From Neocallimastix lanati (nom. inval.) (lineage: Eukaryota; Neocallimastigomycota; Neocallimastigomycetes; Neocallimastigales; Neocallimastigaceae), in NCBI GenBank assembly GCA_016946835.1, contig JACVTC010000021.1:1-40000 (forward strand): a stretch of DNA of 40,000 nucleotides, given 5' to 3'. A model generated the notes under the pieces. The model ran no database searches. It worked only from the letters and a program-made list of their open reading frames with translations, and was not told the origin of the DNA. This document shows, piece after piece, positions 17,924 through 26,632 of the stretch (position 1 is the stretch's first letter; each line of letters opens with the position of its first letter). Position numbers and translations under genes: made by a program.

Positions 17924-18908
17924 AACATACCATCGGTTGAAACCCAATTATTATTGGAAAGGAATGAATAGAGAAATCCAAACCTATATTAGATGCTGCC
18001 CAAAATGCCAAATGTATAAACGCCAAAAGCAAAATGAAAATGTAGAAAACTTACCAACCAAGCCGGGATACCAATTCTCCAGAGTTGGATTGGATCTTGT
18101 TGGACCGTTACCAAAGACAAGAGCTGGGAACAAATATATAATAGTCTTAGTGGACTATTTAACTAAATGGGTGGAAGCTGAACCATTAAAGGAAATTGGT
18201 TCAAATGATGTAATAAGATTTCTAAAAAAAGTATTTGCTCGTCATGGGGTTCCTGAGCTGTTGATTACAGATAATGGGCCACAGTTCTACTCAGATAAGA
18301 CCAAAGCTTTTTTGGATCTCCATGATGTTTACGTAAATTATGCAACTACGTACCACCCCTCGACCAATGGAGAAGTCGAAAACAGGAACAAGGAAGTTAT
18401 TAAGTATTTAAAATTATTAGCCAACGAAGAAGATGATTGGGATGAGATTCTACCCAGTGCTTTGTGGGCCTTGAGGACATGCAAAAATGAAAGAACAAAG
18501 TTTAATAGTTTCGAACTATTGTATGGACGCCAAGATCTACAACCATTGGAACTAACATTAAATAAGGAAAGTAGAAATAAATATGAAAAGGAAGAAGAAT
18601 ATTGGCTCCAGAAATTCATACAACACCACAAGTGGATCAAGGAAGCAGTAGAAAATATCGAGACTGCAAATAAACTATGGAGTGACCGCCGTAAACAAAT
18701 AAGAAGAATGCGTTCGGATTATAAACCAGGGGATCTAGTATTAGTCAAGGTTTTCAATAGAAGAAAGTTAGATCCATACTTTACCGGACCTTTAAAAATA
18801 ATAAAAAAGGAGTTCAACACCGTTACTGTCTGTGACCCGATATCTGGAGAAATTGCTGAAAGAAATATACACTTAAAGAACGTAATTCCCTATTTTTCTG
18901 AATTATAA
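17904..18908 (+). CDS. E3 integrase
   Basis: The homologous reading begins at GHEGIYKTYHRL (17904), upstream of the first ATG at 17961. Zinc region: GHEG, HRL and CCPKC. Catalytic residues: D in GLDLVGPLP, D in ITDNGPQF (18270) and E in TNGEVENRN (18378), the last two separated by 35 residues. The end carries PGDLVLVK and YFTGPLKII (GPF module) and stops at FSEL without a chromodomain. It lies in the +1 frame relative to RT/RNase H because of the 17880-17905 lesion. Confidence 0.88.
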   Translation, partial: GHEGIYKTYHRLKPNYYWKGMNREIQTYIRCCPKCQMYKRQKQNENVENLPTKPGYQFSRVGLDLVGPLPKTRAGNKYIIVLVDYLTKWVEAEPLKEIGSNDVIRFLKKVFARHGVPELLITDNGPQFYSDKTKAFLDLHDVYVNYATTYHPSTNGEVENRNKEVIKYLKLLANEEDDWDEILPSALWALRTCKNERTKFNSFELLYGRQDLQPLELTLNKESRNKYEKEEEYWLQKFIQHHKWIKEAVENIETANKLWSDRRKQIRRMRSDYKPGDLVLVKVFNRRKLDPYFTGPLKIIKKEFNTVTVCDPISGEIAERNIHLKNVIPYFSEL

Positions 18909-18917
18909 CCAATTAAA

Positions 18918-18938
18918 GGACTTCAAGGGACGAAGTCT
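18918..18938 (+). other. E3 pre-PPT stem-loop
   Basis: ggacttc pairs with gaagtct (one G-T pair), seven bases apart. The element resembles E4's at 22400-22420 in both sequence and distance to the polypurine tract. Confidence 0.65.
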
Positions 18939-18944
18939 ACTCTT

Positions 18945-18958
18945 AAGAGGGGACGTCT
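18945..18958 (+). other. E3 polypurine tract
   Basis: AAGAGGGGACGTCT precedes the TGGAACG start of the 3' LTR; the same position in E4 reads AAGGGGGAGATCT. Confidence 0.75.
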
Positions 18959-19574
18959 TGGAACGTTACGTTCAGAAAAATATGAATTTCTTAAATTTAA
19001 GAAAATAACCTAATCAAAAAAAAAAAATTTAAATTATTTAAATTTATATTTAATTAGTTTATATGAATAAGTAAATAAATAATGATATTTATTTAACAAA
19101 CAATTAAATTATTAAATTAAAGTATATTTTTAATTAAAAGTTAGTATTTTTATTTATGTAAATAATAAACTAAATAGTTAAATAATTTTAAATTACTAAT
19201 ATTTCTAAATAATATGTATTTAAAATAAATATTTTTAATTATTTTTAATATGTATTTAAAATAAATATTTTTAATTATTTTTAATATGTATTTAAAATAA
19301 ATATTTTTAATTATTTTTAATATGTATTTAAAATAAATATTTTTAATTATTTTTAATATGTATTTAAAATAAATATTTTTAATTATTTTTAATATGTATT
19401 TAAAATAAATATTTTTAATTATTTTTAATATGTATTTAAAATAAATATTGTTTATTATTTTAAGGTATATTTAGTTAAAATATATTAATTCAATTTATAT
19501 TAACAATTAAATTGTATAAAAATTATAAAATAAAAATTAGGAAAATAATCAAATAGTATAAAAAAATATTAAAT

Positions 19575-19625
<51 letters not shown>

Positions 19626-19745
19626 ATATATAAATAGGAAATTTTTCAAAAATAAATTTTTTGGAAAAAAATAATAATATTAATAAAATAAAATAAAAAT
19701 AAATAAAATATTATAAAAATAACTAATATAGAGCATTACGTCCCA
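18959..19745 (+). repeat. E3 3' LTR with expanded 36-bp repeat
   Basis: 787 bp. The unit starting tatgtatttaaaataaat is present seven times with a period of exactly 36 (19213, 19249, 19285, 19321, 19357, 19393 and 19429). The 5' LTR has two. A 43-base A run and TATAAATA at 19629-19636 follow. It ends CGTCCCA, then AGGA. Confidence 0.92.
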
Positions 19746-19749
19746 AGGA

Positions 19750-20309
19750 TGGTACGTTACTCACTAAAATAGAATAAATTATTAAAAATATAAGAAAATA
19801 AATAATTCTTTATTTATTTTATTATAATAGGTATAAGGTTTAATTAGTATATAAAAATATAATATTAATAAAAATAATTTTAATTAATAGATAACCAATA
19901 AGAATTAAGATAAATTATAGTATAAAAATAAGTGAAAGATAAAATATTAACAAAGGAGGAACTTAATAATTTAATATCTTTAAAGAATATAATAGTTAGA
20001 ATAGGAATTATAAAATATTTATTCGGGTGAATAAATATTTAGGATATTTTGGTTAATATTATTATTAAAATATAAATTTAAAGATATAATAAAGTTATAA
20101 TAAAATTAAATGTACTTATTTAAAGAACAAAACTTATAAATAAAATAAAGACTTAAAAGTAACACATTATTATTTATTAAAAATTTATTATTAATTTTGT
20201 GTTATAATTTTTTTATTTATTTCTTTTATTAGAATATATTATTTTATAATTTTACAACTTGCTTTCCCCAAATCATATAAAAGGTACAATATATAAAAAT
20301 AACGTACCA
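19750..20309. repeat. X: solo LTR
   Basis: 560 bp with perfect 10-bp terminal inverted repeats, TGGTACGTTA and TAACGTACCA, and AGGA on both sides (19746-19749 and 20310-20313). TATAAAAG at 20276-20283 lies 26 bp from the right end. A stretch near 20228 (ttattagaatatattatttt) recurs in Y at 26521, so X and Y may be related. No coding sequence. Confidence 0.85.
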
Positions 20310-20313
20310 AGGA

Positions 20314-20685
20314 TGGTACGAGACCAAGTGAAAAATTAAAATTAAATAAAATTAAATTTACAATAAAAAATAGGAAATCGAATTAATCCATAAAAGGATA
20401 AATTAAATTGAAATTTATATATAAAGTGTAAAATTAGAAATTATTAAGACTCTCTCTTTTCCACATATAACTTTATTAAATGTAAAAAATTAGATTGAAT
20501 GACAATTGATCTAAATTGAGATTTCAATTGATCAAAAATAAAAATTTAATAAAAATTAAATAAACAATTTATAAAGTAGAATTTAAGTATTTAGTTATAA
20601 TTTACAACTTTAGTGTGAATTACTTATTATTGTGAATATTAATATAATTAGATTTAAATTTTAAAAATTCATTTACATTGTACCA
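20314..20685 (+). repeat. E4 5' LTR
   Basis: 372 bp, same length as 22440-22811. The ends TGGTACGAG and ATTGTACCA are imperfect inverted repeats. A TATATAAAG box lies near 20418. Confidence 0.92.
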
Positions 20686-20724
20686 TAAAATCTTGGGGGC
20701 TCATCCGGGAAAAGTAAATGAATT
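20666..20724 (+). other. E4 tRNA-Pro-like primer site in an enclosing stem
   Basis: TGGGGGCTCATCCGGGA (20694-20710) is nearly the tRNA-Pro primer site of murine leukaemia-type retroviruses (one difference, by recall). It starts eight bases after the LTR. aattcatttac (20666-20676) and gtaaatgaatt (20714-20724) form a perfect 11-bp stem around the LTR end and the primer site, as in E3. Confidence 0.7.
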
Positions 20725-20777
20725 AATTATATTAATGAAAAACATAATAAGTAATATAAATAGAATTATGAACTATA

Positions 20778-21121
20778 ATAAATAATAAATAAGTAATTAT
20801 AGTTAGTTAATTACTTTTGAGTAAATAATAAATAAGTAATTATAGTTAGTTAATTACTTTTGAGTAAATAATAAATAAGTAATTATAGTTAGTTAATTAC
20901 TTTTGAGTAAATAATAAATAAGTAATTATAGTTAGTTAATTACTTTTGAGTAAATAATAAATAAGTAATTATAGTTAGTTAATTACTTTTGAGTAAATAA
21001 TAAATAAGTAATTATAGTTAGTTAATTACTTTTGAGTAAATAATAAATAAGTAATTATAGTTAGTTAATTACTTTTGAGTAAATAATAAATAAGTAATTA
21101 TAGTTAGTTAATTACTTTTGA
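20778..21121 (+). repeat. eight tandem 43-bp repeats in the E4 leader
   Basis: Units start at 20778, 20821, 20864, 20907, 20950, 20993, 21036 and 21079 and are virtually identical. Each contains aagtaatta and taattactt, a perfect 9-bp inverted repeat eight bases apart. The leader RNA would therefore carry eight identical hairpins between primer site and gag. Confidence 0.9.
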
Positions 21122-21233
21122 ATAAATAATAAAAAAAAAAAAATATTAAATAATAAAAAAATATTAACTATAGCTAGTTAATGAAAATTATCCATTGATG
21201 AATTATCAAATTATTATGAATAATTAAGGAATA

Positions 21234-22286
21234 ATGGATCCTAATCTAATTAAGTTAATTAAAATATTACCACGACTAAATATAGTGAATGAACAAAACG
21301 TATTGACATGGTATGACAAGTTGGTAAACTTAATACAAGGGAGTGGTGTTCAAGATGAAGAAATTAGATATAGATTAGCCTTTCTTGCTACCAGTGGTGA
21401 AGCACGAAGACTAATAAAAGAATTAAAAGAGGAAATGCCAGAAGAAGTGTATCCAAACTTAATCCAAATTAAAAATGCACTTCTTAAAATAAAAGATCGA
21501 GACCATTTTTATTATTACGATAAATTAAAGGCTATAAAATTAAAGGTAGGACAAAATTTACTCGATTTTAATTCTATTTATTTAGAATATTACAATAAAT
21601 TACCATCACTGCTTAAGGAAGGCATTACAGTAAAAGACTACATTAGGTCAATTGAGATAAATCAATATGCATGTTTTACTGTAATTTATGAAGGCGTTGA
21701 AACAATTGAAGAAGCTTGTCGAATTACACATAAAATACAAAATATCATTAACTTTGAAGAATGTGTACGAAATGAGCAAAATTTTTATTATGAACCAATG
21801 GAATTAGCCGAAACTGTTGAAATCAAAGAAATTAAGCAAGAAGAAAACAGTAATAAAGAAGAATGGATCGCTAAAGCCGAAGATATCAAAGTAATAAATG
21901 ACAAAGAAGAAGTTGAAAAGGGTGATGAAGAAGCAATTAATAAGAATACTATGTTAAAAGAAATAGAAGATGATGACAAACCAATCAATCATAATGACGG
22001 AATAAATAACGAAATAAAAGAAGTGGAAAATATTGCAAGTCTTAACAAAATTAATACTGAAAATAATAATGAAGAACTAATGAGAGTGGATAACCATGTG
22101 AAAACGCAACGAACTGATAAATTTGAGTGGATAGATACGACAAGTGAAAAGTATCAAACATTCAGGATCAACATCAAAGATAATTCCAAGACAAGGTGCG
22201 ATAATCGAGAAGACTTAAGAATGGTAGAAAGGAATTATAAATATAAAAGGAAATTTATAAACTATTTTATATTATTTTTATTTTAG
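21234..22286 (+). CDS. gag: E4 Gag-like protein
   Basis: 350 residues from an ATG that matches the family start. The first 180 residues align by eye with E3 and E5 Gag: ILPRLNIVNEQNVLTWYDKL, EVYPNLIQIKNAL, LLDFNSIYLEYYNKLP and KDYIRSIE. The second half is different: a highly acidic, Glu/Lys/Asn-rich tail without a zinc knuckle, ending in a basic stretch and a short hydrophobic tip (FINYFILFLF). It could co-assemble with full Gag. The hydrophobic tip might hold it at a membrane, but that is a guess. Confidence 0.8.
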   Translation: MDPNLIKLIKILPRLNIVNEQNVLTWYDKLVNLIQGSGVQDEEIRYRLAFLATSGEARRLIKELKEEMPEEVYPNLIQIKNALLKIKDRDHFYYYDKLKAIKLKVGQNLLDFNSIYLEYYNKLPSLLKEGITVKDYIRSIEINQYACFTVIYEGVETIEEACRITHKIQNIINFEECVRNEQNFYYEPMELAETVEIKEIKQEENSNKEEWIAKAEDIKVINDKEEVEKGDEEAINKNTMLKEIEDDDKPINHNDGINNEIKEVENIASLNKINTENNNEELMRVDNHVKTQRTDKFEWIDTTSEKYQTFRINIKDNSKTRCDNREDLRMVERNYKYKRKFINYFILFLF

Positions 22287-22399
22287 CTTTTATAGTTATT
22301 AATAAATTTTATATAGTCAAGAAAACAGATAGTATAGAGATAGTTAATTATTTAAAGTAGATCAATTTTTCTGTTTCGTTTAATAAGTCAACCTTAGGA

Positions 22400-22420
22400 G
22401 GACTTCAGGGGACGAAGTCC
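22400..22420 (+). other. E4 pre-PPT stem-loop
   Basis: ggacttc and gaagtcc form a perfect 7-bp stem with the loop aggggac. It is followed by CTTAAGGGGGAGATCT and the LTR. The block is shared with E3 (18918-18958). Confidence 0.7.
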
Positions 22421-22426
22421 AAGCTT

Positions 22427-22439
22427 AAGGGGGAGATCT
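22427..22439 (+). other. E4 polypurine tract
   Basis: AAGGGGGAGATCT directly before the TGGTACG start of the 3' LTR. Confidence 0.75.
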
Positions 22440-22811
22440 TGGTACGAGACCAAGTGAAAAATTAAAATTAAATAAAGTTAAATTTACAATAAAAAATAGG
22501 AAATCGAATTAATCCACAAAAGGATAAATTAAATTGAAATTTATATATAAAGGGTAAAATTAGAAATTATTAAGACTCTCTCTTTTCCACATATAATTTT
22601 ATTAAATGTAAAAAATTAGATTGAATGACAATTGATCTAAATTGAGATTTCAATTGATCAAAAATAAAAATTTAATAAAAATTAAATAAACAATTTATAA
22701 AGTAGAATTTAAGTATTTAGTTATAATTTACAACTTTAGTGTGAATTACTTATTATTGTGAATATTAATATAATTAGATTTAAATTTTAAAAATTCATTT
22801 ACATTGTACCA
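22440..22811 (+). repeat. E4 3' LTR
   Basis: 372 bp; differs from 20314-20685 at about four sites, so E4 is older than E1 but still young. It is followed by T and AGGA. Confidence 0.92.
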
Positions 22812-22812
22812 T

Positions 22813-22827
22813 AGGAGTTTCGTTACA
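22813..22827 (-). repeat. start of probable E2 5' LTR, cut off by E3-X-E4
   Basis: The minus strand reads TGTAACGAAACTC-CT; its first 13 bases equal the start of the LTR at 106-94. Without the block between the AGGA copies this joins the sequence left of 13287. Confidence 0.5.
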
Positions 22828-22968
22828 AATAATATAAAAAGATTATAAAATTAGAAAATTTCAAAGATTGATGGATGAATAATAGAACAAAAAAAAATAT
22901 AAAAAGAAAATTATATATTGAGTAATAATAATAATAATATTTAATTAGTAATAAACATAAAGTTAATA
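22828..22968 (+). other. E5 leader, truncated on the left
   Basis: AT-rich sequence before the E5 gag, similar in style to the E3 leader. Neither an LTR end nor a primer site is present, as expected if E2 was inserted into this leader and E5's 5' LTR lies outside the window. Confidence 0.4.
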
Positions 22969-23790
22969 ATGAAAATATTGGAATTAGAAGATCTTTTACC
23001 TAGACTAGATGAATCTGGCAAAGATGTTGACACTTGGTCGGAAGAATTCGTTAGACTTATGAAGTTAGCAGATATTAACACTCCATCTTCAATACATACT
23101 TGGGCTATGGAGTGTGTAGAAGGGAAGCTACGAGGTGTCCTTCAAGACTTGATTACTATTAACGAAGATGGTGAAGAAGTTTATCCTAATGTTAAACAAA
23201 TGAAAAAGGCTCTGAAAGATGCATTAGAAGTGGCCCCACAGTTGAAATGCAAAAGATTGCAAAAACTAAAGATAAAAAAGAACGAGACTATTAAGAACTT
23301 CAACTGGAGGTACAAGAAGTTATACAACAATCTGCCAAGGTTATACCAAGAATTCATTACTGTAGATGATTACGCTGAATCTATTTCGTATAGACCATAT
23401 GCGAGGGCACAAGTGATTACCAACCAATGCGTTGACTTAGAAGAAGCCTTTGAGGAAGCTGAATTGGCCGAGAGAGCTGAGACGAACGCTAAAAATTTCT
23501 CTAGTGATAAAGTTTTCACCACCATTTATCCTGCTAACAAAGGAAGTCACCAACATCCATTTAGTTTATTTATAAGTAATTACTCGTCAAGAAGGAACGA
23601 TGTTAAAAGCATTCAATCAAACAGAACAGGAAAAACTGAAAGCAAGAAAGTTAATAAAAACAAAGAATTTAGATGCTACAAATGCTATCAATTAGGTCAT
23701 GTAATGAAGTCATGCCCTTACTCTTATAAAGAGCTTGCTGAGATGGAGGAATCCGGAAAGTTAGAAGAAAATAGAAGATCTTTAAACTAA
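22969..23790 (+). CDS. gag: E5 Gag
   Basis: 273 residues, intact. Capsid-like part: LEDLLPRLDESGKDVDTWSE, EEVYPNVKQMKKAL and FNWRYKKLYNNLP. A CCHC knuckle, CYKCYQLGHVMKSC, is followed by PYSYKELAEMEESG as in E3 Gag. It is somewhat shorter than E3 Gag (330), mostly in the region before the knuckle. The stop TAA (23788) follows the slippery heptamer directly. Confidence 0.88.
   Translation: MKILELEDLLPRLDESGKDVDTWSEEFVRLMKLADINTPSSIHTWAMECVEGKLRGVLQDLITINEDGEEVYPNVKQMKKALKDALEVAPQLKCKRLQKLKIKKNETIKNFNWRYKKLYNNLPRLYQEFITVDDYAESISYRPYARAQVITNQCVDLEEAFEEAELAERAETNAKNFSSDKVFTTIYPANKGSHQHPFSLFISNYSSRRNDVKSIQSNRTGKTESKKVNKNKEFRCYKCYQLGHVMKSCPYSYKELAEMEESGKLEENRRSLN
23781..23787 (+). other. E5 gag/pro -1 frameshift heptamer (T TTA AAC)
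   Basis: In the Gag frame: TCT TTA AAC TAA. T TTA AAC is the heptamer used by coronaviruses and many retroelements. The -1 frame then reads LMEGRRKTSSKQTED, aligned with E3. Confidence 0.82.
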
Positions 23791-26078
23791 TGGAAGGAAG
23801 AAGGAAAACTTCCTCTAAACAAACCGAGGATCTAGTTGCTACCGCCGTTAGAAGAAATAGATCCGATAAATCTCCAAATAAACCATATACAAAAATTACT
23901 TCATTAAAAGACAATCCAGTCCCTATCTCATTACCAGGAAACCACGAACAAGTCCCAGAACCATCCCTGTCGTTTCTGAATTCTGTACCAAATACTGAGG
24001 CATTAAATGAAATTGATGTTTCAGTTATAGCTCAGCCATCAATAAGAAATAGTAAAATAAAAGCAAAAGAACAAAAACAGCAAGAAATAATGAAGCAGTC
24101 ACATGAACTTAATGATAAAATTAAGAAATCAAAGACTAGCACTACAAAATTACCAAGTACTTTATTAGACGAAAAACTAAACAAAACACCGAAACCTTTT
24201 AACACTGAGAAGAGAGGTGCTAAGCACATAGAGTTAGCTCAAGGGATTAAAACTTACGACATCAAAGAGGATCTCAACTACAAAGTTGCTGATATCACCT
24301 TTAGACAATTACTGGACATTTGTCCGAAATTAAGGGCACAGTTGAATAAGGCTCTCAGACTAAAAAACATTGAATTTAAGGAAGAAGGTATGGAAAAAAT
24401 TATGTTGTCAACAATTTCCAAAGATGATATAGCTACTACAGAGTGCCTAATCAATGGCGTAAAGGGCTTTGCATTTCTCGACACGTGTGTAAGTATCAAT
24501 ATCGTAACCCGTAGTTTTCTAAAAAATTTAAAGGGAATAAGACCTTTTGGATTTACCACAAATAATATCATCCAAGTAACTTCTAAGACTAGAATGTCTT
24601 CGGAATTGTACGTTTTAACGGTAACCTTTGGTAATCTTACGATTTCAGACGTATTCAGAGTAATCGATGATAATCAAGGATTGTTTGATGTATTAGTAGG
24701 TTATAAAACACTTAAAGAAAACAAGTTATTTATTAATCCTTATGACAACTACCTTTGTAAAATGAATGATGATGAAACTTGAACGAGAATAGCACCTTTA
24801 TCTGCAGACGAAGAAGTTCCAACTAGTGAAGACGAAGATCAACCTAGAAAAGAAGAAGTTCAAACTGACTTTAAGGAAGATATCCATGATAAAAATAATC
24901 AGATTGATTTAACAAAGGATTCTATACTTCATTGCTTCATTTGTGAAAAGAGAAATCTAAAAGGAAAATCTGCTAAGTCATCGTTAGTCATGCTGGTCAG
25001 CGAAGAGAAAGAAGCTCTACTTGGAAATATTCTTGAACAGGTTCCTAGAGGAATTCGAAGACAATTAGGAAGCCTTTTTAATGACTACAAGGAAGTATTG
25101 GCCATAAATATAGAAGAATTAGGCGGATCAAAGTTATTACCACACTCAATAATATTAGAAAAAGACACTTTACCAATTAAACAAAAAGCCTACCGTTTAT
25201 CTAAAGCTCAAGCCGAGGCATTAAAGGCTGAAATTACCAAACTACTTAACAATAAATTAATTGAACCCTCTAGTTCACCATGGTCGTCACCAGTCATTTT
25301 AGTACTTAAGAAGAATGGTAAGTGGCGTATGTGTGTAGATTACCGGAAGTTGAACAACGTTACACTAAAGGATGCTTATGCCATTCCTCTAATTGATGAC
25401 ATTCTTTTCTTCATAGGACGAACAATTAAAGTGTTTACTACTATTGATCTATTTTCTGGGTTCCATCAAATACCAATGAACCCAAAAGATATTCCAAAAA
25501 CTAGCTTTACCACGGCTTTTGGGAACTACCAATTTCCCGTAATGCCATTCGGGTTATGTAATGCCCCAGGAACATTCCAATGAGAAATGAACCGAATCTT
25601 CTACCCTTTAATCGGGCAATGTCTTTTCGTATATATAGATGACTTAATTATATTTTCCGAAACTATTGAAGACCACTTAAGAGATTTAGAGAAAGTATTT
25701 ACCATCTTAAAAGAAAACGGTATCAAATTGAATTTAGAGAAATGCCATTTTTTCAAAGATAAAGTTGAACTGTTAGGTCACACTGTTTCAACTGATGGCA
25801 TTTCACCATTATCAGATAAAGTAAAGGTTATAGCCCAATGGTTGCCCCCAGCTACCACATCCCAACTTCAATCTTTTCTCGGTGCTATTGGCTATTATCG
25901 TAAATTTATTCTTAACTTTGCTACAATTGCGAAACCTTTATTTAAGTTGTTAAAGAAGAACATTGAATTCAAGTGGGGAAAAGCTGAAAATGATAGTTTC
26001 GAAGAGTTAAAGTACAGGATGATTACGGCTCCCATATTAATGATGCCTGACTTCAAGAACCAATTTATAATCCGTACC
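23787..26078 (+). pseudogene. pol: E5 Pol with two TGA stops and no integrase
   Basis: One continuous frame interrupted by TGA at 24780-24782 and 25581-25583. Protease: AFLDTCVSINIVT and LFDVLVGYKTL. RT: LLPHSIILEKD, WRMCVDYRKLNN, VMPFGLCNAPGTFQ, then the second TGA, then EMNRIF and the catalytic YIDD at 25632-25643. In E3 the second TGA position is an Arg (FQREMNR), so CGA to TGA is likely. Towards the end: LGAIGYYRKFI and FIIRT. After the -1 shift this would give no functional RT. Confidence 0.85.
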
Positions 26079-26079
26079 C

Positions 26080-26632
26080 TGTGTTGTCCTAAATTTTTGA
26101 TACTTGACGTATATGAAATATTATACTTTAATGAAATATTATAGTTAAATTTTATATAAAAATATTATTGGACAATTAATAATTTATAATTATATATATT
26201 TTTAATAAATTATTTATTTAATAAGGGGATTCTTTGATTTATAATAAAATAATAAAAGAAATGTAGAATCCAAAAATTAGTTAGAATAGAGATATAATTA
26301 ATAATAATTAAATATATAAATATACTGATGAAATGTATATTTAAAAACTAGCGATGAATAGTTTATAATTGTAATAATATTAAGAGTTTATAATTATATT
26401 TAATATAACATAATGTATAGTAATTATATAATAAAATAAATAAAGAAGGAATAATAAAACAAATAATAAATAAAATATTTTAGTATAAAATTATATTATT
26501 TTCGTGTCATTATTATATATTTATTAGAATATATTATTTTGTTATAATTCCCTACTGTTATTCCTAAATAAAAATAAAATATTTAGATATTGATATTTTA
26601 TAAATATCGCGTATCATTTTAGGATTCGTTAC
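26080..26632. repeat. Y: LTR-like sequence next to E5
   Basis: From about TGTTGTCCTAAA to GGATTCGTTACA; the ends are imperfect inverted repeats sharing tcctaaa and gatac. The length (about 551 bp) and a shared inner stretch recall X. No target duplication was found and E5 does not resume afterwards. It may be E5's own 3' LTR after an internal deletion, or another element's LTR. Confidence 0.4.

Larger units (their letters stand above)
13287..19745 (+). mobile_element. E3: Ty3/gypsy retrotransposon without chromodomain
   Basis: 6459 bp, LTRs of 619 and 787 bp with ends TGGAACG and CGTCCCA, AGGA on both sides. It has a tRNA-type primer site, gag, a -1 slippery heptamer, protease, RT/RNase H, integrase, and then a hairpin and polypurine tract. 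Two lesions break pol: a one-base shift in protease (near 16073) and a shift with probable deletion between RNase H and integrase (17880-17905). The proteins lack a chromodomain and end after the GPF module, so E3 belongs to a different lineage from E1/E2. Confidence 0.92.
20314..22811 (+). mobile_element. E4: gag-only non-autonomous LTR retrotransposon
   Basis: 2498 bp with two 372-bp LTRs (TGGTACGAG to TTGTACCA, about four substitutions apart). It has a tRNA-Pro-like primer site, a leader with eight hairpin repeats, a single gag-like gene, a pre-PPT hairpin and a polypurine tract. There is no protease, RT or integrase. Such elements (called TR-GAG in plants) depend on enzymes from related full elements. 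AGGA stands before it; T-AGGA stands after it, so there is one unexplained extra T. Confidence 0.88.
22828..26078 (+). mobile_element. E5: truncated relative of E3
   Basis: Contains gag, a -1 slippery heptamer, protease, RT and the start of RNase H in E3 order with clear similarity throughout. Pol has two in-frame TGA stops. It ends abruptly after FIIRT, one codon before the first RNase H catalytic Asp; the rest of RNase H, the integrase and the 3' end are missing. LTR-like sequence (Y) follows. Confidence 0.8.

Noticed and set aside
20778-21121. Tandem units with regular spacing as a CRISPR array
   Set aside because: Units are contiguous without unique spacers, in a eukaryotic retroelement leader.
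24780-25583. TGA as a sense codon in this organism
   Set aside because: TGA is not needed elsewhere: E1, E3, the ABC gene and the secreted protein have normal frames, and E5 is also truncated.
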